Positions 7,294-14,721 of a stretch of DNA of 17,727 nucleotides are shown one piece after another; position 1 is the first letter of the stretch; every line of letters starts with the position of its first letter. The stretch spans positions 1-17,727 of the forward strand of contig JAGUYV010000273.1 of NCBI GenBank assembly GCA_020061125.1, written 5' to 3'. Under the pieces are notes generated by a model that saw nothing but the letters and a program-made list of their open reading frames with translations, was not told where the DNA came from and made no database searches. Made by a program: the position numbers and the translations under genes. The stretch is from a bacterium. GTDB lineage: Bacteria; UBP15; UBA6099; DSWB01.

Positions 7294-7334
7294 AAGCGCC
7301 GCTTTTCGCCGCGCTCCAGACAAGAGGCCGCTTC

Positions 7335-8429
7335 ATGGCATTGAACAAAGCCGCACAGCAGAAACTGGAAACCGTCCTGGCGCGCCACGCCGAAATTCAG
7401 GCCGCTTTGAGCCTTCCGGAAACGGCCGCCGATACCGAGCGCCTCGCGGCCCTGTCCCGCGAGTTCTCGGAACTTGATGCCGCGGCCGCCGCTCACAGGC
7501 TGGTTGCGCAAACTGCTGAAACCCTTAAAAAAACCGCGCGCGACATCCAAGACCAGGACGATCCCGAAATGAAGGAACTGTTCGAGGACGAAATTCAAAC
7601 CCTGACGCAGGAACTCGAACAGCGCGAGGCCGAGCTTGCTGCCGTGCTGTTTCCCGAGGAAGATGTGCGCAACAAAAACATGATGCTGGAAATTCGCGCG
7701 GGCACCGGCGGGCTTGAGGCCGCGCTCTTCGCCGGAGACCTGCACCGCATGTACGCGCGCTACGCGGAAATCAAGGGCTGGAAAACCGAGTCCATAAGCT
7801 CGCACCCGTCGCCCATGGGCGGATTCAAGGAAATCGTATTCGCCGTGCGCGGGGAGCACGCCTTCAAGTACCTGCGCTACGAGAGCGGCGTGCACCGGGT
7901 TCAGCGCATTCCGGTGACCGAGTCCGGGGGCCGCATTCACACCAGCGCCGCTACTGTGGCCGTGCTTGTGGAGCCTGACGAAGTGGACATTGTAATCAAC
8001 ACCGCGGATTTGAAAATTGACACCTTCCGCGCGTCAAGCGCCGGGGGGCAGCATGTAAACAAAACCGATTCCGCGGTGCGCATCACGCATCTTCCCACAG
8101 GCGTGGTCGTGGAGTGCCAGGACGAGCGCTCGCAGCACCAGAACAAGGCCAAGGCCATGCGCTTGCTGCGCGCGAGACTGCTTCAGGCCGCCGAAGAGCA
8201 GCGCATCCGCGAAATCGCCCAGGACCGCAAAAGCCAGGTCGGCACCGGCGATCGCTCCGAGCGCATCCGCACCTACAATTTCCCGCAGGGCCGCGTGTCC
8301 GACCACCGCGCGGGCATCACTCTCTACAAACTGCCGCTCATCATGGAAGGATATCTTGACGATCTCCTCGTGCCCCTTGAGGAGTACTTCCGCCAGAGCG
8401 CGCAGGAGCAGCAGGCCAAAAACGGATAA
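7335..8429 (+). CDS. prfA: Peptide chain release factor 1
   Basis: A 364-residue class-I release factor that reads UAA and UAG in the ribosomal A site and triggers peptide release. The N-terminal coiled helical domain covers about 1-110. The decoding tripeptide of RF1 (P-x-T) appears as PVT at residues 193-195, in [22 protein letters not shown]2 would have SPF there. The catalytic GGQ is at 237-239 in [15 protein letters not shown], and its glutamine is the target of PrmC, encoded next. AGAGG (7323-7327) lies 7 nt before the ATG. Length agrees with RF1 (about 355-365). An intrinsic terminator lies just upstream and I found no clear promoter of its own, so expression may depend on partial read-through. 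Confidence 0.96.
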   Translation: MALNKAAQQKLETVLARHAEIQAALSLPETAADTERLAALSREFSELDAAAAAHRLVAQTAETLKKTARDIQDQDDPEMKELFEDEIQTLTQELEQREAELAAVLFPEEDVRNKNMMLEIRAGTGGLEAALFAGDLHRMYARYAEIKGWKTESISSHPSPMGGFKEIVFAVRGEHAFKYLRYESGVHRVQRIPVTESGGRIHTSAATVAVLVEPDEVDIVINTADLKIDTFRASSAGGQHVNKTDSAVRITHLPTGVVVECQDERSQHQNKAKAMRLLRARLLQAAEEQRIREIAQDRKSQVGTGDRSERIRTYNFPQGRVSDHRAGITLYKLPLIMEGYLDDLLVPLEEYFRQSAQEQQAKNG

Positions 8430-8512
8430 CATCGCAATCATGCCGTATTCATGAAGTTTTTTGGTATAAAGGGAATTATCACGCAACCTGATTTTTCACG
8501 GAACGGCGCACA

Positions 8513-9388
8513 ATGATCTGGGATGTTTTGTCAGCGCATCGCCATCTGACCGGGCATCTTACAAAGTCCGGCGTGGAATCCCCACGCATCGCCGCGGAGA
8601 TTCTGCTGTCCCATGTTATGGGCATGGACCGGATCGGCATTTACTCGCGCCATGACGAGCCGGTTTCGCGTGACAAACTTGACGAAGTCAACGCCTTGAG
8701 CCGCCGCCTGGTGGCAGGCGAACCCCTTCAGCTTGTAGTCGGGAACACGCAATTCATGTCCTATGTGTTCGAGGTGGAACGCGGGGCGCTGATCCCGCGG
8801 CCCGAGACCGAAGTTCTGGTGGAGAAAACCGTGGCGCATCTCGAAGCCGCGGGCATGAACCGCGCGCCGTTGCTGTGTGATGTGGGCGCGGGCGCGGGAG
8901 TGATCGCCATTTCCCTGCTCAAGCTCCTTCCCGGCGCGCGCGCCGTGGTCACGGACTCCAGCTCACTCGCCGCAGCCCTCACGCAACGGAACGCGGAACG
9001 CCTGGGGGTTGCGGATCGTATACAGATTGTTCAAGCGCCGTATTTCGGAGCGGCCGATTCTCCGGCGCAGGGGCCGTTCGACGCCGTGATTTCCAATCCC
9101 CCGTACATCCGCACCGGAGACATTGCGGGCCTGGATCCCGTGGTGCGCGATTATGATCCGCACACGGCCCTGGATGGCGGCCCGGACGGCTTTACCGTTA
9201 TTCGCGAGATCATCCGGCTCGCCCCGGAGCGTCTTGCGCCCGGCGGCATCCTGGGCCTGGAAGTGGGCATGGGGCAGGCCGGGGAGACAGCGGTAATCAT
9301 GCGCGCCGCGGGTTTTTCTGACATCACCGTGCACAAAGATCTGGCGGACATCGAGCGTTGTGTCTTCGGTCGTCTGCCGGCCCGATGA
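8513..9388 (+). CDS. prmC: Release factor glutamine methyltransferase
   Basis: A 291-residue SAM-dependent methyltransferase that N5-methylates the glutamine of the release factor GGQ motif. The N-terminal helical substrate-binding domain covers about 1-80. The family block LIPRPETE (93-100) precedes the SAM-binding loop DVGAGAG (123-129, usually DLGTGSG). The catalytic NPPY that holds the glutamine amide is at 195-198 in SNPPYIRTGDI. DYDPHTALDGGPDGF follows, another PrmC signature. The start at 8513 has no clear ribosome binding site, but the N-terminus agrees with the family. It lies 83 nt after prfA, the normal order, and acts directly on that product. Length is typical (about 275-290). 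Confidence 0.93.
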   Translation: MIWDVLSAHRHLTGHLTKSGVESPRIAAEILLSHVMGMDRIGIYSRHDEPVSRDKLDEVNALSRRLVAGEPLQLVVGNTQFMSYVFEVERGALIPRPETEVLVEKTVAHLEAAGMNRAPLLCDVGAGAGVIAISLLKLLPGARAVVTDSSSLAAALTQRNAERLGVADRIQIVQAPYFGAADSPAQGPFDAVISNPPYIRTGDIAGLDPVVRDYDPHTALDGGPDGFTVIREIIRLAPERLAPGGILGLEVGMGQAGETAVIMRAAGFSDITVHKDLADIERCVFGRLPAR

Positions 9389-9445
9389 AGTCCATGAGCA
9401 GGTTTCTCCGGCGTCGCCGCAAAAGCCGCATTCACCGCACATAAT

Positions 9446-9474
9446 TTCCTGTTCATTTCCGGAATCGTTATAAT
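9446..9474 (+). promoter_or_regulatory. Possible promoter for tsaC
   Basis: A perfect TATAAT at 9469-9474, with a poor -35 (TTCCTG, 9446-9451) at 17-nt spacing. Transcription would begin near 9481, 47 nt before the GTG start at 9528. It sits in a 139-bp non-coding gap after prmC that holds no gene. Confidence 0.4.
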
Positions 9475-9511
9475 TTTTAAGATGCAATCGCGCGGCTATT
9501 GCACCGCGCCG

Positions 9512-9518
9512 AAAGGGA
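9512..9518 (+). promoter_or_regulatory. Ribosome binding site deciding the GTG start of tsaC
   Basis: AAAGGGA lies 9 nt before the GTG at 9528. No in-frame ATG is available nearby, which supports GTG as the true start. Confidence 0.6.
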
Positions 9519-9527
9519 CGCAAAATC

Positions 9528-10184
9528 GTGCTTCGGGAACGGCCACTGTACAACCGGGACATCCCCACCCGTATCGTGAAACCAGAGTGGTGGATACAGG
9601 AGTCGCACGGCGTGGCGCAGACCGTGCAATGGGGCGGCCTGGTTGTGTTTCCCACGGAAACCGTTTACGGCATCGGCGCGCATCCGCGCAAGCCGTATGC
9701 GGTCAAAAGAGTATACGACATCAAGAAGCGGACTCTGGACAAGCCCCTGCAAATGCTGATCAGCAACATAGATATGGTGGGGCGTTTCGTGGAGGATGTT
9801 CCTATCACCGCGGCGCGGCTCATGCAGGCGTGCTGGCCCGGGCCGCTCACCATGGTTTTTTACACAGGCGAAGAAGACCAGACCATGGGGCTGCGAGTGC
9901 CGGATCATCCCGTGGCCCTGCGGCTCATCGAGCTGTGTGGCGGCGCGTTGTACGGCACCAGCGCCAATCTGTCGGGAATGCCGGACACCACGGATTTTGC
10001 GTCCGCGCGCGCATTGTTCATGGGCAAAGTGGATGTGATCATTGACGGCGGCGAATGCGAGGAAGGAGTTCCGTCAACGGTGGTCATCGCCGAGGGCGAA
10101 AGAGTGCGCGTGCTGCGCGAGGGCGCATACCCAGCATCGGAAATCTATCGCGTGGCTTACGGCGGCGCGCCGCCGGAACAGTAG
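9528..10184 (+). CDS. tsaC: Threonylcarbamoyl-AMP synthase (YrdC/Sua5 domain)
   Basis: A 218-residue enzyme that makes L-threonylcarbamoyl-AMP from threonine, bicarbonate and ATP, the first step of the t6A37 modification in ANN-reading tRNAs. The YrdC-domain signatures are all present: FPTETVYGIG (41-50), the basic stretch KKRTLDKPL (66-74), WPGPLT (103-108), GLRVPDHP (121-128) and TSANLSG (144-150). It has only the YrdC domain, without the C-terminal Sua5 domain, so it is the short TsaC type, with an N-terminal extension of about 20 residues. The start is GTG. A tsaC/sua5 gene near prfA-prmC is a well-known arrangement (ywlC in Bacillus). A 16-nt GC palindrome near the 3' end (10160-10175) may help end transcription before the converging gene. 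Confidence 0.92.
   Translation: MLRERPLYNRDIPTRIVKPEWWIQESHGVAQTVQWGGLVVFPTETVYGIGAHPRKPYAVKRVYDIKKRTLDKPLQMLISNIDMVGRFVEDVPITAARLMQACWPGPLTMVFYTGEEDQTMGLRVPDHPVALRLIELCGGALYGTSANLSGMPDTTDFASARALFMGKVDVIIDGGECEEGVPSTVVIAEGERVRVLREGAYPASEIYRVAYGGAPPEQ
10160..10175 (+). terminator. GC palindrome at the end of tsaC, possible terminator stem
   Basis: Bases 10160-10175 (CGGCGGCGCGCCGCCG) are a perfect palindrome inside the last codons of tsaC. A run of five Ts begins about ten bases later (10185-10189), further than is normal for an intrinsic terminator. It lies between two converging genes. Confidence 0.3.
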
Positions 10185-10233
10185 TTTTTCACCAAAACAT
10201 TTGAATGGAAAACAGGCGTGTGCGCGCGGGGCG

Positions 10234-10758
10234 TCAGTAGCCGCTGATGAGCACGGTGTCGCCGATGGCGACCCCATTGGCTGCACACCAGCCGCCGTTG
10301 ACTTCGAGCACATATTTGGCCGGAGCGCGGGATGCGTATGAAGTGGTGGACAGGGGCTGTGCGCGCTCGTTGATGTCCACCACGGTTCCCGCGCCGCTGA
10401 TGAACAGCATGTCGAGTTGGATGTATGTGTTCTGCATCCAGAAAGAGCGCGTTTGCTCGTCGTCGAACACGAACAGCATGCCCTTGTCCTGTGGCATGTG
10501 GTATACATACATGAGGCCGATGCGCTGGGTTTCCTGCGTGGCCGCCACATCTACATTCAAATCCAGAGTTTGCGAATCCGTCACCACGCGCACAGTGGCT
10601 GTGGGCAGTCCGGTCTGCGGGCCTGGGTTTTCCTGCGCCATCTGTTCGGACGCGCCGGTGCCGGTTGCGCCGGACCCGCCGCCGCTTCCGCATCCCGCGC
10701 ACCCGGCCAGAAAGAGCAGATACACGAGGAGCAGGGTGATTGTGGCGCGCTGTTTCAT
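10234..10758 (-). CDS. DUF192 (COG1430) family lipoprotein
   Basis: A 174-residue protein with a lipoprotein signal: MKQR, a hydrophobic stretch at 6-17, and lipobox LAGC with the lipidated Cys20. It is followed by a Gly/Ser/Ala-rich linker to about residue 50. The DUF192 domain spans about 54-173, with the recognisable block GLMYVYHMPQDKGMLFVFDD (81-100) and then RSFWMQNTYIQLDMLFI. The usual ending motif AKYVLEVNGGWCAANGVAIGD is also present, written here only as landmarks from 147 on. The biochemical role of DUF192 is not established. The protein should sit on the membrane facing the periplasm. No Shine-Dalgarno precedes the ATG. Instead TATAAT lies 7-12 nt upstream, suggesting a leaderless message. 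It converges with tsaC across a 49-bp gap. Confidence 0.85.
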   Translation of the reverse strand: MKQRATITLLLVYLLFLAGCAGCGSGGGSGATGTGASEQMAQENPGPQTGLPTATVRVVTDSQTLDLNVDVAATQETQRIGLMYVYHMPQDKGMLFVFDDEQTRSFWMQNTYIQLDMLFISGAGTVVDINERAQPLSTTSYASRAPAKYVLEVNGGWCAANGVAIGDTVLISGY

Positions 10759-10764
10759 GAGTCA

Positions 10765-10770
10765 ATTATA
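10765..10770 (-). promoter_or_regulatory. -10 element positioned for a leaderless transcript of the DUF192 gene
   Basis: On the minus strand a perfect TATAAT (10770-10765) ends 6 nt before the ATG at 10758, so a start about 7 nt downstream would fall on the A of the ATG. No good -35 hexamer is visible at 16-18 nt. Confidence 0.4.
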
Positions 10771-10852
10771 GCAATGCTTGAAATAATCAGGGAAGCTGGC
10801 GCGTGTGTTGAGGAATTGATGCATTGGAGGCTCATGCGGCGAACGGGATTGA

Positions 10853-10869
10853 GGCAGGATGGGCAGGAT
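10853..10869. repeat. Intergenic repeat copy A
   Basis: GGCAGGATGGGCAGGAT, itself two near-identical 8/9-nt units (GGCAGGAT, G, GGCAGGAT). The same 17-mer recurs exactly at 10904-10920 and with one change at 11131-11147. Confidence 0.7.
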
Positions 10870-10893
10870 CCGGTTTTGTGTCAAACGAACATC

Positions 10894-10920
10894 GAGATGT
10901 TATGGCAGGATGGGCAGGAT
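10894..10920. repeat. Intergenic repeat copy B
   Basis: A 27-nt copy: GAGATGTTAT followed by the 17-mer of copy A. It matches copy C at all but one position. A weaker echo (AACGGCAAGATAAAGACGGGCA) follows at 10924-10945. Confidence 0.7.
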
Positions 10921-11016
10921 AAAAACGGCAAGATAAAGACGGGCATATCGGAAATGACGAACGAAATGAAATTTCACACAACAATCAGTGTTGCTAATAA
11001 GTATCGCAAAATGTAG

Positions 11017-11038
11017 GGCGGGGTCGCCGAACCCCGCC
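11017..11038. repeat. Hairpin GGCGGGGT/ACCCCGCC in the intergenic region
   Basis: GGCGGGGT (11017-11024) and ACCCCGCC (11031-11038) form a perfect 8-bp stem with a 6-nt loop (CGCCGA). It is much GC-richer than the flanking sequence. Without a U tract it is not a typical terminator and may be part of a dispersed palindromic repeat. Confidence 0.6.
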
Positions 11039-11073
11039 GCTCCAAGGTGACACACAGCAATCTGCCTCTGCCC

Positions 11074-11100
11074 GGCCTCGGAGCCTTGTCCGATGAGGCC
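11074..11100. repeat. Second intergenic hairpin
   Basis: TCGGA (11078-11082) and TCCGA (11089-11093) form a stem around GCCTTG. GGCC at 11074-11077 and 11097-11100 can close an outer stem with a TGA bulge. Confidence 0.45.
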
Positions 11101-11120
11101 ATAAGCCTTGCAAAAATTTT

Positions 11121-11147
11121 GAGATGTTATGGCAGGATGGCCAGGAT
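11121..11147. repeat. Intergenic repeat copy C
   Basis: GAGATGTTATGGCAGGATGG followed by CCAGGAT. It is identical to copy B over 27 nt except one G-to-C change, 227 nt further along and in the same orientation. Confidence 0.7.
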
Positions 11148-11184
11148 AGGCAAAAAAACTATTTCCCTTGACTCACTTTGACTT

Positions 11185-13257
11185 CTATGGTTTCGGAAAT
11201 TTGACGGAACAACTTTGCAGCGCCTTGAGCGCAAATCCGTCCCAGGGCTGGATGGTGAATCCGCCGGTGATGGAAACGGGCGCGGCCCAGTCGCCGGCCG
11301 TGGCGTCCCATGAATAGAGGGTTGGTTCCAGGTATGCGTTGGCCTGTGCTGACCCGAGGGCATACGAGCCGCCGGGCGTTACGATCTGCACGGTCTCGTC
11401 CCAGGGCGCGGCGCTGTTGAAAGGCAGGCTGACCATGTTCCAGCCTGCGGCCAGGGCAACGGTGTCCGTGGAGGATTCATAGCCCTGCACGGACACGGTG
11501 TTCGTAACATTCTCGAAATAGAGCCAGAAAGCCTGTCCCGCAGCTGTGGGGTCGTGTTCGCCGTTGGTGAGGTAGCGCCCGAGCTTGAACCGTGCGAGGA
11601 TGCGAAGGTCATCCACATCCAGGGACTGCACAGGATCGCTGATTTCGGGCTGGATGGGCGTGCCCACCATGCGCCAGCCCGGGCCGAAGTCGTGCGTGAA
11701 AATCTCACCTGGCGGATTCTGAACGCTTACAGTAATGGAGAATGTGCGGTTGTCCGCGCTCGTGCTGATGTTGCTGACCAGCGCAGTCACCGGAGAAAAC
11801 TCGCTGCAGTATCCGGAAACTGCGGCGGTTCCTGCGCCGTCCGTGAGCGCGACCGTTTCCGTTGCGAATCCGCCACCGGACAGCGCCTGCTTGAAAAGGG
11901 TGAGTTTCCACACATCGCCGCCCGTGCCGTTCAGGGATACATTCAATATTTTGGGGTCTTGACCGGAACACAGGTCCATGCGGTAAAAAAGCGACGACAG
12001 GTGATCCAGCTCGCCCGATGCCGAGGTCCCGAGCATGCGCACGCCCACGGCCGGATAGTATGACAGACCTCCGTCCTCGAAATCCTTGAGAAACATGGCG
12101 CTCACGCAGTCCGCGTATACCGCGGACAGGGTTGTGCCGAGATTGCCGAGCAGGGTTTCGAGCAGGGGCAGCTCGTTGACCGACGACGAACAGTAGCCGG
12201 GCGGGTTTTGCGCGGTGCACACGGTCCGCAGGTTGTCCCAGATAGTGTAAATGAACGAATCATCGGCTACATGCTGGGTGATGTATTGGAATAGAATCGC
12301 GTCGCCGTATCCGATGGTGTCCTCGTTGGACCAGTAATCCATTGGCTCGTGCACATTGGTGAACCGGTCAATGAGGTACTCGGTAACATAGCCGTTGATG
12401 TCCGGAAGCGCGCGGGCCTCCATCCACACGGCCGTGGATTCCATAATCCAGAAGCTGGACGCGCTGTAAATCATAGTGAACTGCGTTGCGTGGAAAAACT
12501 CGTGGGCGATGGTGGCCTGAAGCAGCTTGAGGGAATCCATGCCGTATTCGTGGACCACGCCCTCGTAATCATTGTCCAGTTCGATGTGTGTGCGCGCGGT
12601 GTCGGACTCGGAAAAAATTTCCTCGGGCCAAGTGAGGCCGTAGTAGCCGAAAGTTCCGTACACATCGCATAGATAAATGCGCAGCAGGCCGTCCGGTGGC
12701 GTGAGCGGCGCGGGAAACCCGAGGCCGGTAATCACGCTGTAAGCGTTTTCCGCGGCCGCAAGCGCCTGGTCCACAAAGTCCGATGTGGCGGCGGCCTGGC
12801 CCTCTGTTGTGTACACCACACGGAAGTGTGCGGAATCGCGGGTCAGATCCGCGCCTTCGCTCAAGGTTTCCGTGCAGACCCCGTTTTCGTAAGCCAGCAC
12901 CTGGCGCACGCCGTCGCCGTCGGGGTCCGAGAGCTGAATGTGCGGGGACAGTTTCTTGCGCGTATCGTCCGACAGCTTGTCCCAGTTCCGCGTCACATCG
13001 TTCACGGCCATGGTGGGGTGCGGCCGGGGCGGGGGCACGCGCACCGACGCTGCGGTTCTGGGCGCGGTGGAAGAGGCATCGGAGGCGGACGGTGTTGCGA
13101 AATAGGAAAGGAATGCGCTGGATATGGCCTGGTCGTCCACGGCGCGTGCCGCGGGCGCGGCAGACGCCAGAATAAGCAAGAGGAACGCCGCGCACAGCAT
13201 TATGCTGCGGGCGCGGTGGGGGTTTGTGTTGAAGACCGTTCTCCGCCGCGAATTCAT
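11185..13257 (-). CDS. Secreted zinc metalloprotease-like protein (MXAN_6640-like)
   Basis: A 690-residue exported protein. The ATG at 13257 is preferred over a TTG at 13287, which has no ribosome binding site. The signal peptide has a basic start (MNSRRR), a core at about 19-31 and a likely cut after ARA (residue 39). The zinc site HEFFH is at 252-256 in TIAHEFFHATQF, and about 17 residues on comes ESTAVWMEARA (273-283), whose glutamate is the likely third ligand. This is the layout of the gluzincin-like putative proteases typified by Myxococcus MXAN_6640. Six or more cysteines suggest disulfides. The C-terminal part has two related blocks starting GWRMVGTP (527-534) and GWNMVSLP (605-612), each a beta-rich module of about 75 residues, perhaps for surface or substrate binding. 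I see no lipobox, transmembrane anchor or clear sorting tag. Substrate and activation are unknown. Confidence 0.8.
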   Translation of the reverse strand: MNSRRRTVFNTNPHRARSIMLCAAFLLLILASAAPAARAVDDQAISSAFLSYFATPSASDASSTAPRTAASVRVPPPRPHPTMAVNDVTRNWDKLSDDTRKKLSPHIQLSDPDGDGVRQVLAYENGVCTETLSEGADLTRDSAHFRVVYTTEGQAAATSDFVDQALAAAENAYSVITGLGFPAPLTPPDGLLRIYLCDVYGTFGYYGLTWPEEIFSESDTARTHIELDNDYEGVVHEYGMDSLKLLQATIAHEFFHATQFTMIYSASSFWIMESTAVWMEARALPDINGYVTEYLIDRFTNVHEPMDYWSNEDTIGYGDAILFQYITQHVADDSFIYTIWDNLRTVCTAQNPPGYCSSSVNELPLLETLLGNLGTTLSAVYADCVSAMFLKDFEDGGLSYYPAVGVRMLGTSASGELDHLSSLFYRMDLCSGQDPKILNVSLNGTGGDVWKLTLFKQALSGGGFATETVALTDGAGTAAVSGYCSEFSPVTALVSNISTSADNRTFSITVSVQNPPGEIFTHDFGPGWRMVGTPIQPEISDPVQSLDVDDLRILARFKLGRYLTNGEHDPTAAGQAFWLYFENVTNTVSVQGYESSTDTVALAAGWNMVSLPFNSAAPWDETVQIVTPGGSYALGSAQANAYLEPTLYSWDATAGDWAAPVSITGGFTIQPWDGFALKALQSCSVKFPKP

Positions 13258-13279
13258 GATTCGCCCGTTGGCAGAAATT

Positions 13280-13321
13280 GTCCGCAAGTGAAAGAAATCA
13301 AATTGGACGGCAATTGCGGAC
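13280..13321 (-). repeat. Inverted repeat at the predicted 5' end of the metalloprotease mRNA
   Basis: GTCCGCAA (13280-13287) and TTGCGGAC (13314-13321) are exact reverse complements 26 nt apart. They lie between the predicted transcription start (about 13323) and the ATG at 13257, so they could form a 5'-terminal RNA stem or a repressor site. Confidence 0.5.
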
Positions 13322-13329
13322 TACTAATA

Positions 13330-13358
13330 ATTGTAAAACAGAATGGAAAATCTGGTAA
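13330..13358 (-). promoter_or_regulatory. Sigma-70-like promoter for the metalloprotease gene
   Basis: On the minus strand TTACCA (13358-13353), a 17-nt spacer and TACAAT (13335-13330). Transcription would start near 13323 with a leader of about 65 nt. Confidence 0.5.
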
Positions 13359-13380
13359 GCGCGCGTGAAAAACGCAAAAA

Positions 13381-14646
13381 CTATTCCGTCCAGTCAAGAA
13401 CCCTGTCAATGGCGTAGAAAGTGCCTGTGAACACAATCACGCCGTTTGCGGGCGTGGATTTGAAGGCCATTTCCAGGGCGCTGACCACATCCGGGGCCGT
13501 GTGTACGGTGGGACAATGAGCGCCCGCGAATGTCGCGAGTTGTTCCGCTGGCCATGCGCGTGCGGCGTCCAGGCGCGCGCAGATCACGGCGCGGCAGGCT
13601 GGCGCCAGGGTTTTGAGAAACGAGGGTGCATCCTTGTCGCGCATCATGCCCACGACAGCGGTTACGGGCGCGCCCTGCGCCTGGCGCACAAGCTCACGCT
13701 TCATGGCGCGCGCCGCCGGAGGATTGTGCCCGGCGTCAATGAGCACGCGCACGGTTTTGCGCCCGCGCGTGACAGTGCGCCATTGCATACGGGCAGGGAA
13801 TTCCGCGGTGTTCAGAGCTTTGACCAGATGCTCTTCGGTGGTGGGAAACCCGAGGTCGCACAGAACTTCAAGAACCGTTCGGGACAGGGACAGGTTTTCC
13901 ATGTAAAACCTGTTGGTGGAAAAATTCTCTGGAATCCGGTCCGCGATGCGCCCCGGCGGCGAGTTGTGTATGGCCCAGGAAGCGGACGCATTGGTTTTCA
14001 CGCAGGCGTCGTGGAGTGTCTGATTGACAACCGCGTTCTGGATCAGGGTCACCAGGTGGGCGCCGGGCTTGATGATGCCCGCCTTTTCCGTGGCGATGGC
14101 GCGCAGGGTGCCGCCCAGAACCGCCTTGTGGTCGTGCCCGATGCGCGTGATCACGGAAACGAATCCGGGGATGACATTGGTGCTGTCCAGGCGGCCGCCA
14201 AGACCTGTTTCAATGACCGCGATCTGGATTTTCTGTTCCGCGAAATATTCAAAGGCCATGGCCGTGAGCGCCTCGAAATAGGTATGCTCGTCGGGCCGCG
14301 CCAGGCCGCGCGACATGATCGCGTCGTACATGCGCGCGAAATCCTTCTGGGAAATCATCCTGCCGTTCACGCGGATGCGTTCGCGGATGTCGCGGATGTG
14401 CGGGGACATGTATAGCCCTGTTCTGTAGCCGGCCGCGCGGAGCGCCGCCTCGGTGATGAAGCACACCGAGCCTTTTCCCACGGTGCCGGCCACATGCACG
14501 CACGGGAAGGCCGTGTGCGGATCTCCAAGGCGGGAAAGGATATCCGAAATGCCTTGCAGGCTGAACACAGGTTTGAGCAAGTGCGCCTTTTTTTCAAAGT
14601 TAGAAAAATCATCGAGACGCACGAGAGCCTTTGCGTAAGAGGTCAT
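13381..14646 (-). CDS. folC: Folylpolyglutamate synthase / dihydrofolate synthase
   Basis: A 421-residue Mur-ligase-type enzyme that adds glutamate to dihydropteroate and/or folates using ATP. The P-loop is GTVGKGS at residues 54-60, where most FolC proteins have GTNGKGS. It is followed by the folate-site segment YMSPHIRDIRERIRVNG (79-95). FEALTAMAFEYF (124-135), VIETGLGGRLDSTNV (144-158) and GHDHKAVLGGTLRAIATEKAG (170-190, landmark residues H171, D172, H173 and K189) are standard FolC blocks. The C-terminal domain includes DAGHNPPAARA, the Mur-ligase DxAHNP-type motif. Length is normal. The ATG at 14646 has no clear ribosome binding site, and 75 bp separate it from the upstream enzyme gene on the same strand. 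A TATAAT on the minus strand overlaps that gene's stop (14726-14721), so folC may have its own promoter or be co-transcribed. Confidence 0.93.
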   Translation of the reverse strand: MTSYAKALVRLDDFSNFEKKAHLLKPVFSLQGISDILSRLGDPHTAFPCVHVAGTVGKGSVCFITEAALRAAGYRTGLYMSPHIRDIRERIRVNGRMISQKDFARMYDAIMSRGLARPDEHTYFEALTAMAFEYFAEQKIQIAVIETGLGGRLDSTNVIPGFVSVITRIGHDHKAVLGGTLRAIATEKAGIIKPGAHLVTLIQNAVVNQTLHDACVKTNASASWAIHNSPPGRIADRIPENFSTNRFYMENLSLSRTVLEVLCDLGFPTTEEHLVKALNTAEFPARMQWRTVTRGRKTVRVLIDAGHNPPAARAMKRELVRQAQGAPVTAVVGMMRDKDAPSFLKTLAPACRAVICARLDAARAWPAEQLATFAGAHCPTVHTAPDVVSALEMAFKSTPANGVIVFTGTFYAIDRVLDWTE

Positions 14647-14721
14647 GATATCGTGAGGTCGCGCCGCATGGCGGCGGTTTGCATCCTTTCCGGAGAGTGC
14701 GGCTGCCGGAGCCGCGCGTGA

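Larger units (their letters stand above)
10759..11184. other. Gene-free repeat-bearing intergenic region
   Basis: This 426-bp stretch between the DUF192 and metalloprotease genes holds no frame with protein-like sequence or a ribosome binding site. It contains three copies of a short GGCAGGATGGGCAGGAT-like repeat, two of them within a longer 27-nt near-identity. It also has an 8-bp stem hairpin at 11017-11038 and a second hairpin at 11074-11100. Apart from the -10 at 10765-10770 I see no promoter in it. Confidence 0.7.

Noticed and set aside
6801-7940. Leftward frame spanning rpmE and prfA
   Set aside because: It crosses two genes and a terminator on the opposite strand and encodes no recognisable domain.
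10417-11016. Rightward frame across the DUF192 gene and the intergenic gap
   Set aside because: Most of it is the complement of a clear DUF192 gene, and the remainder is repeat sequence.
10853-11147. Possible CRISPR array
   Set aside because: Only two or three short repeats with unequal gaps (about 24 and 200 nt) and no cas genes.
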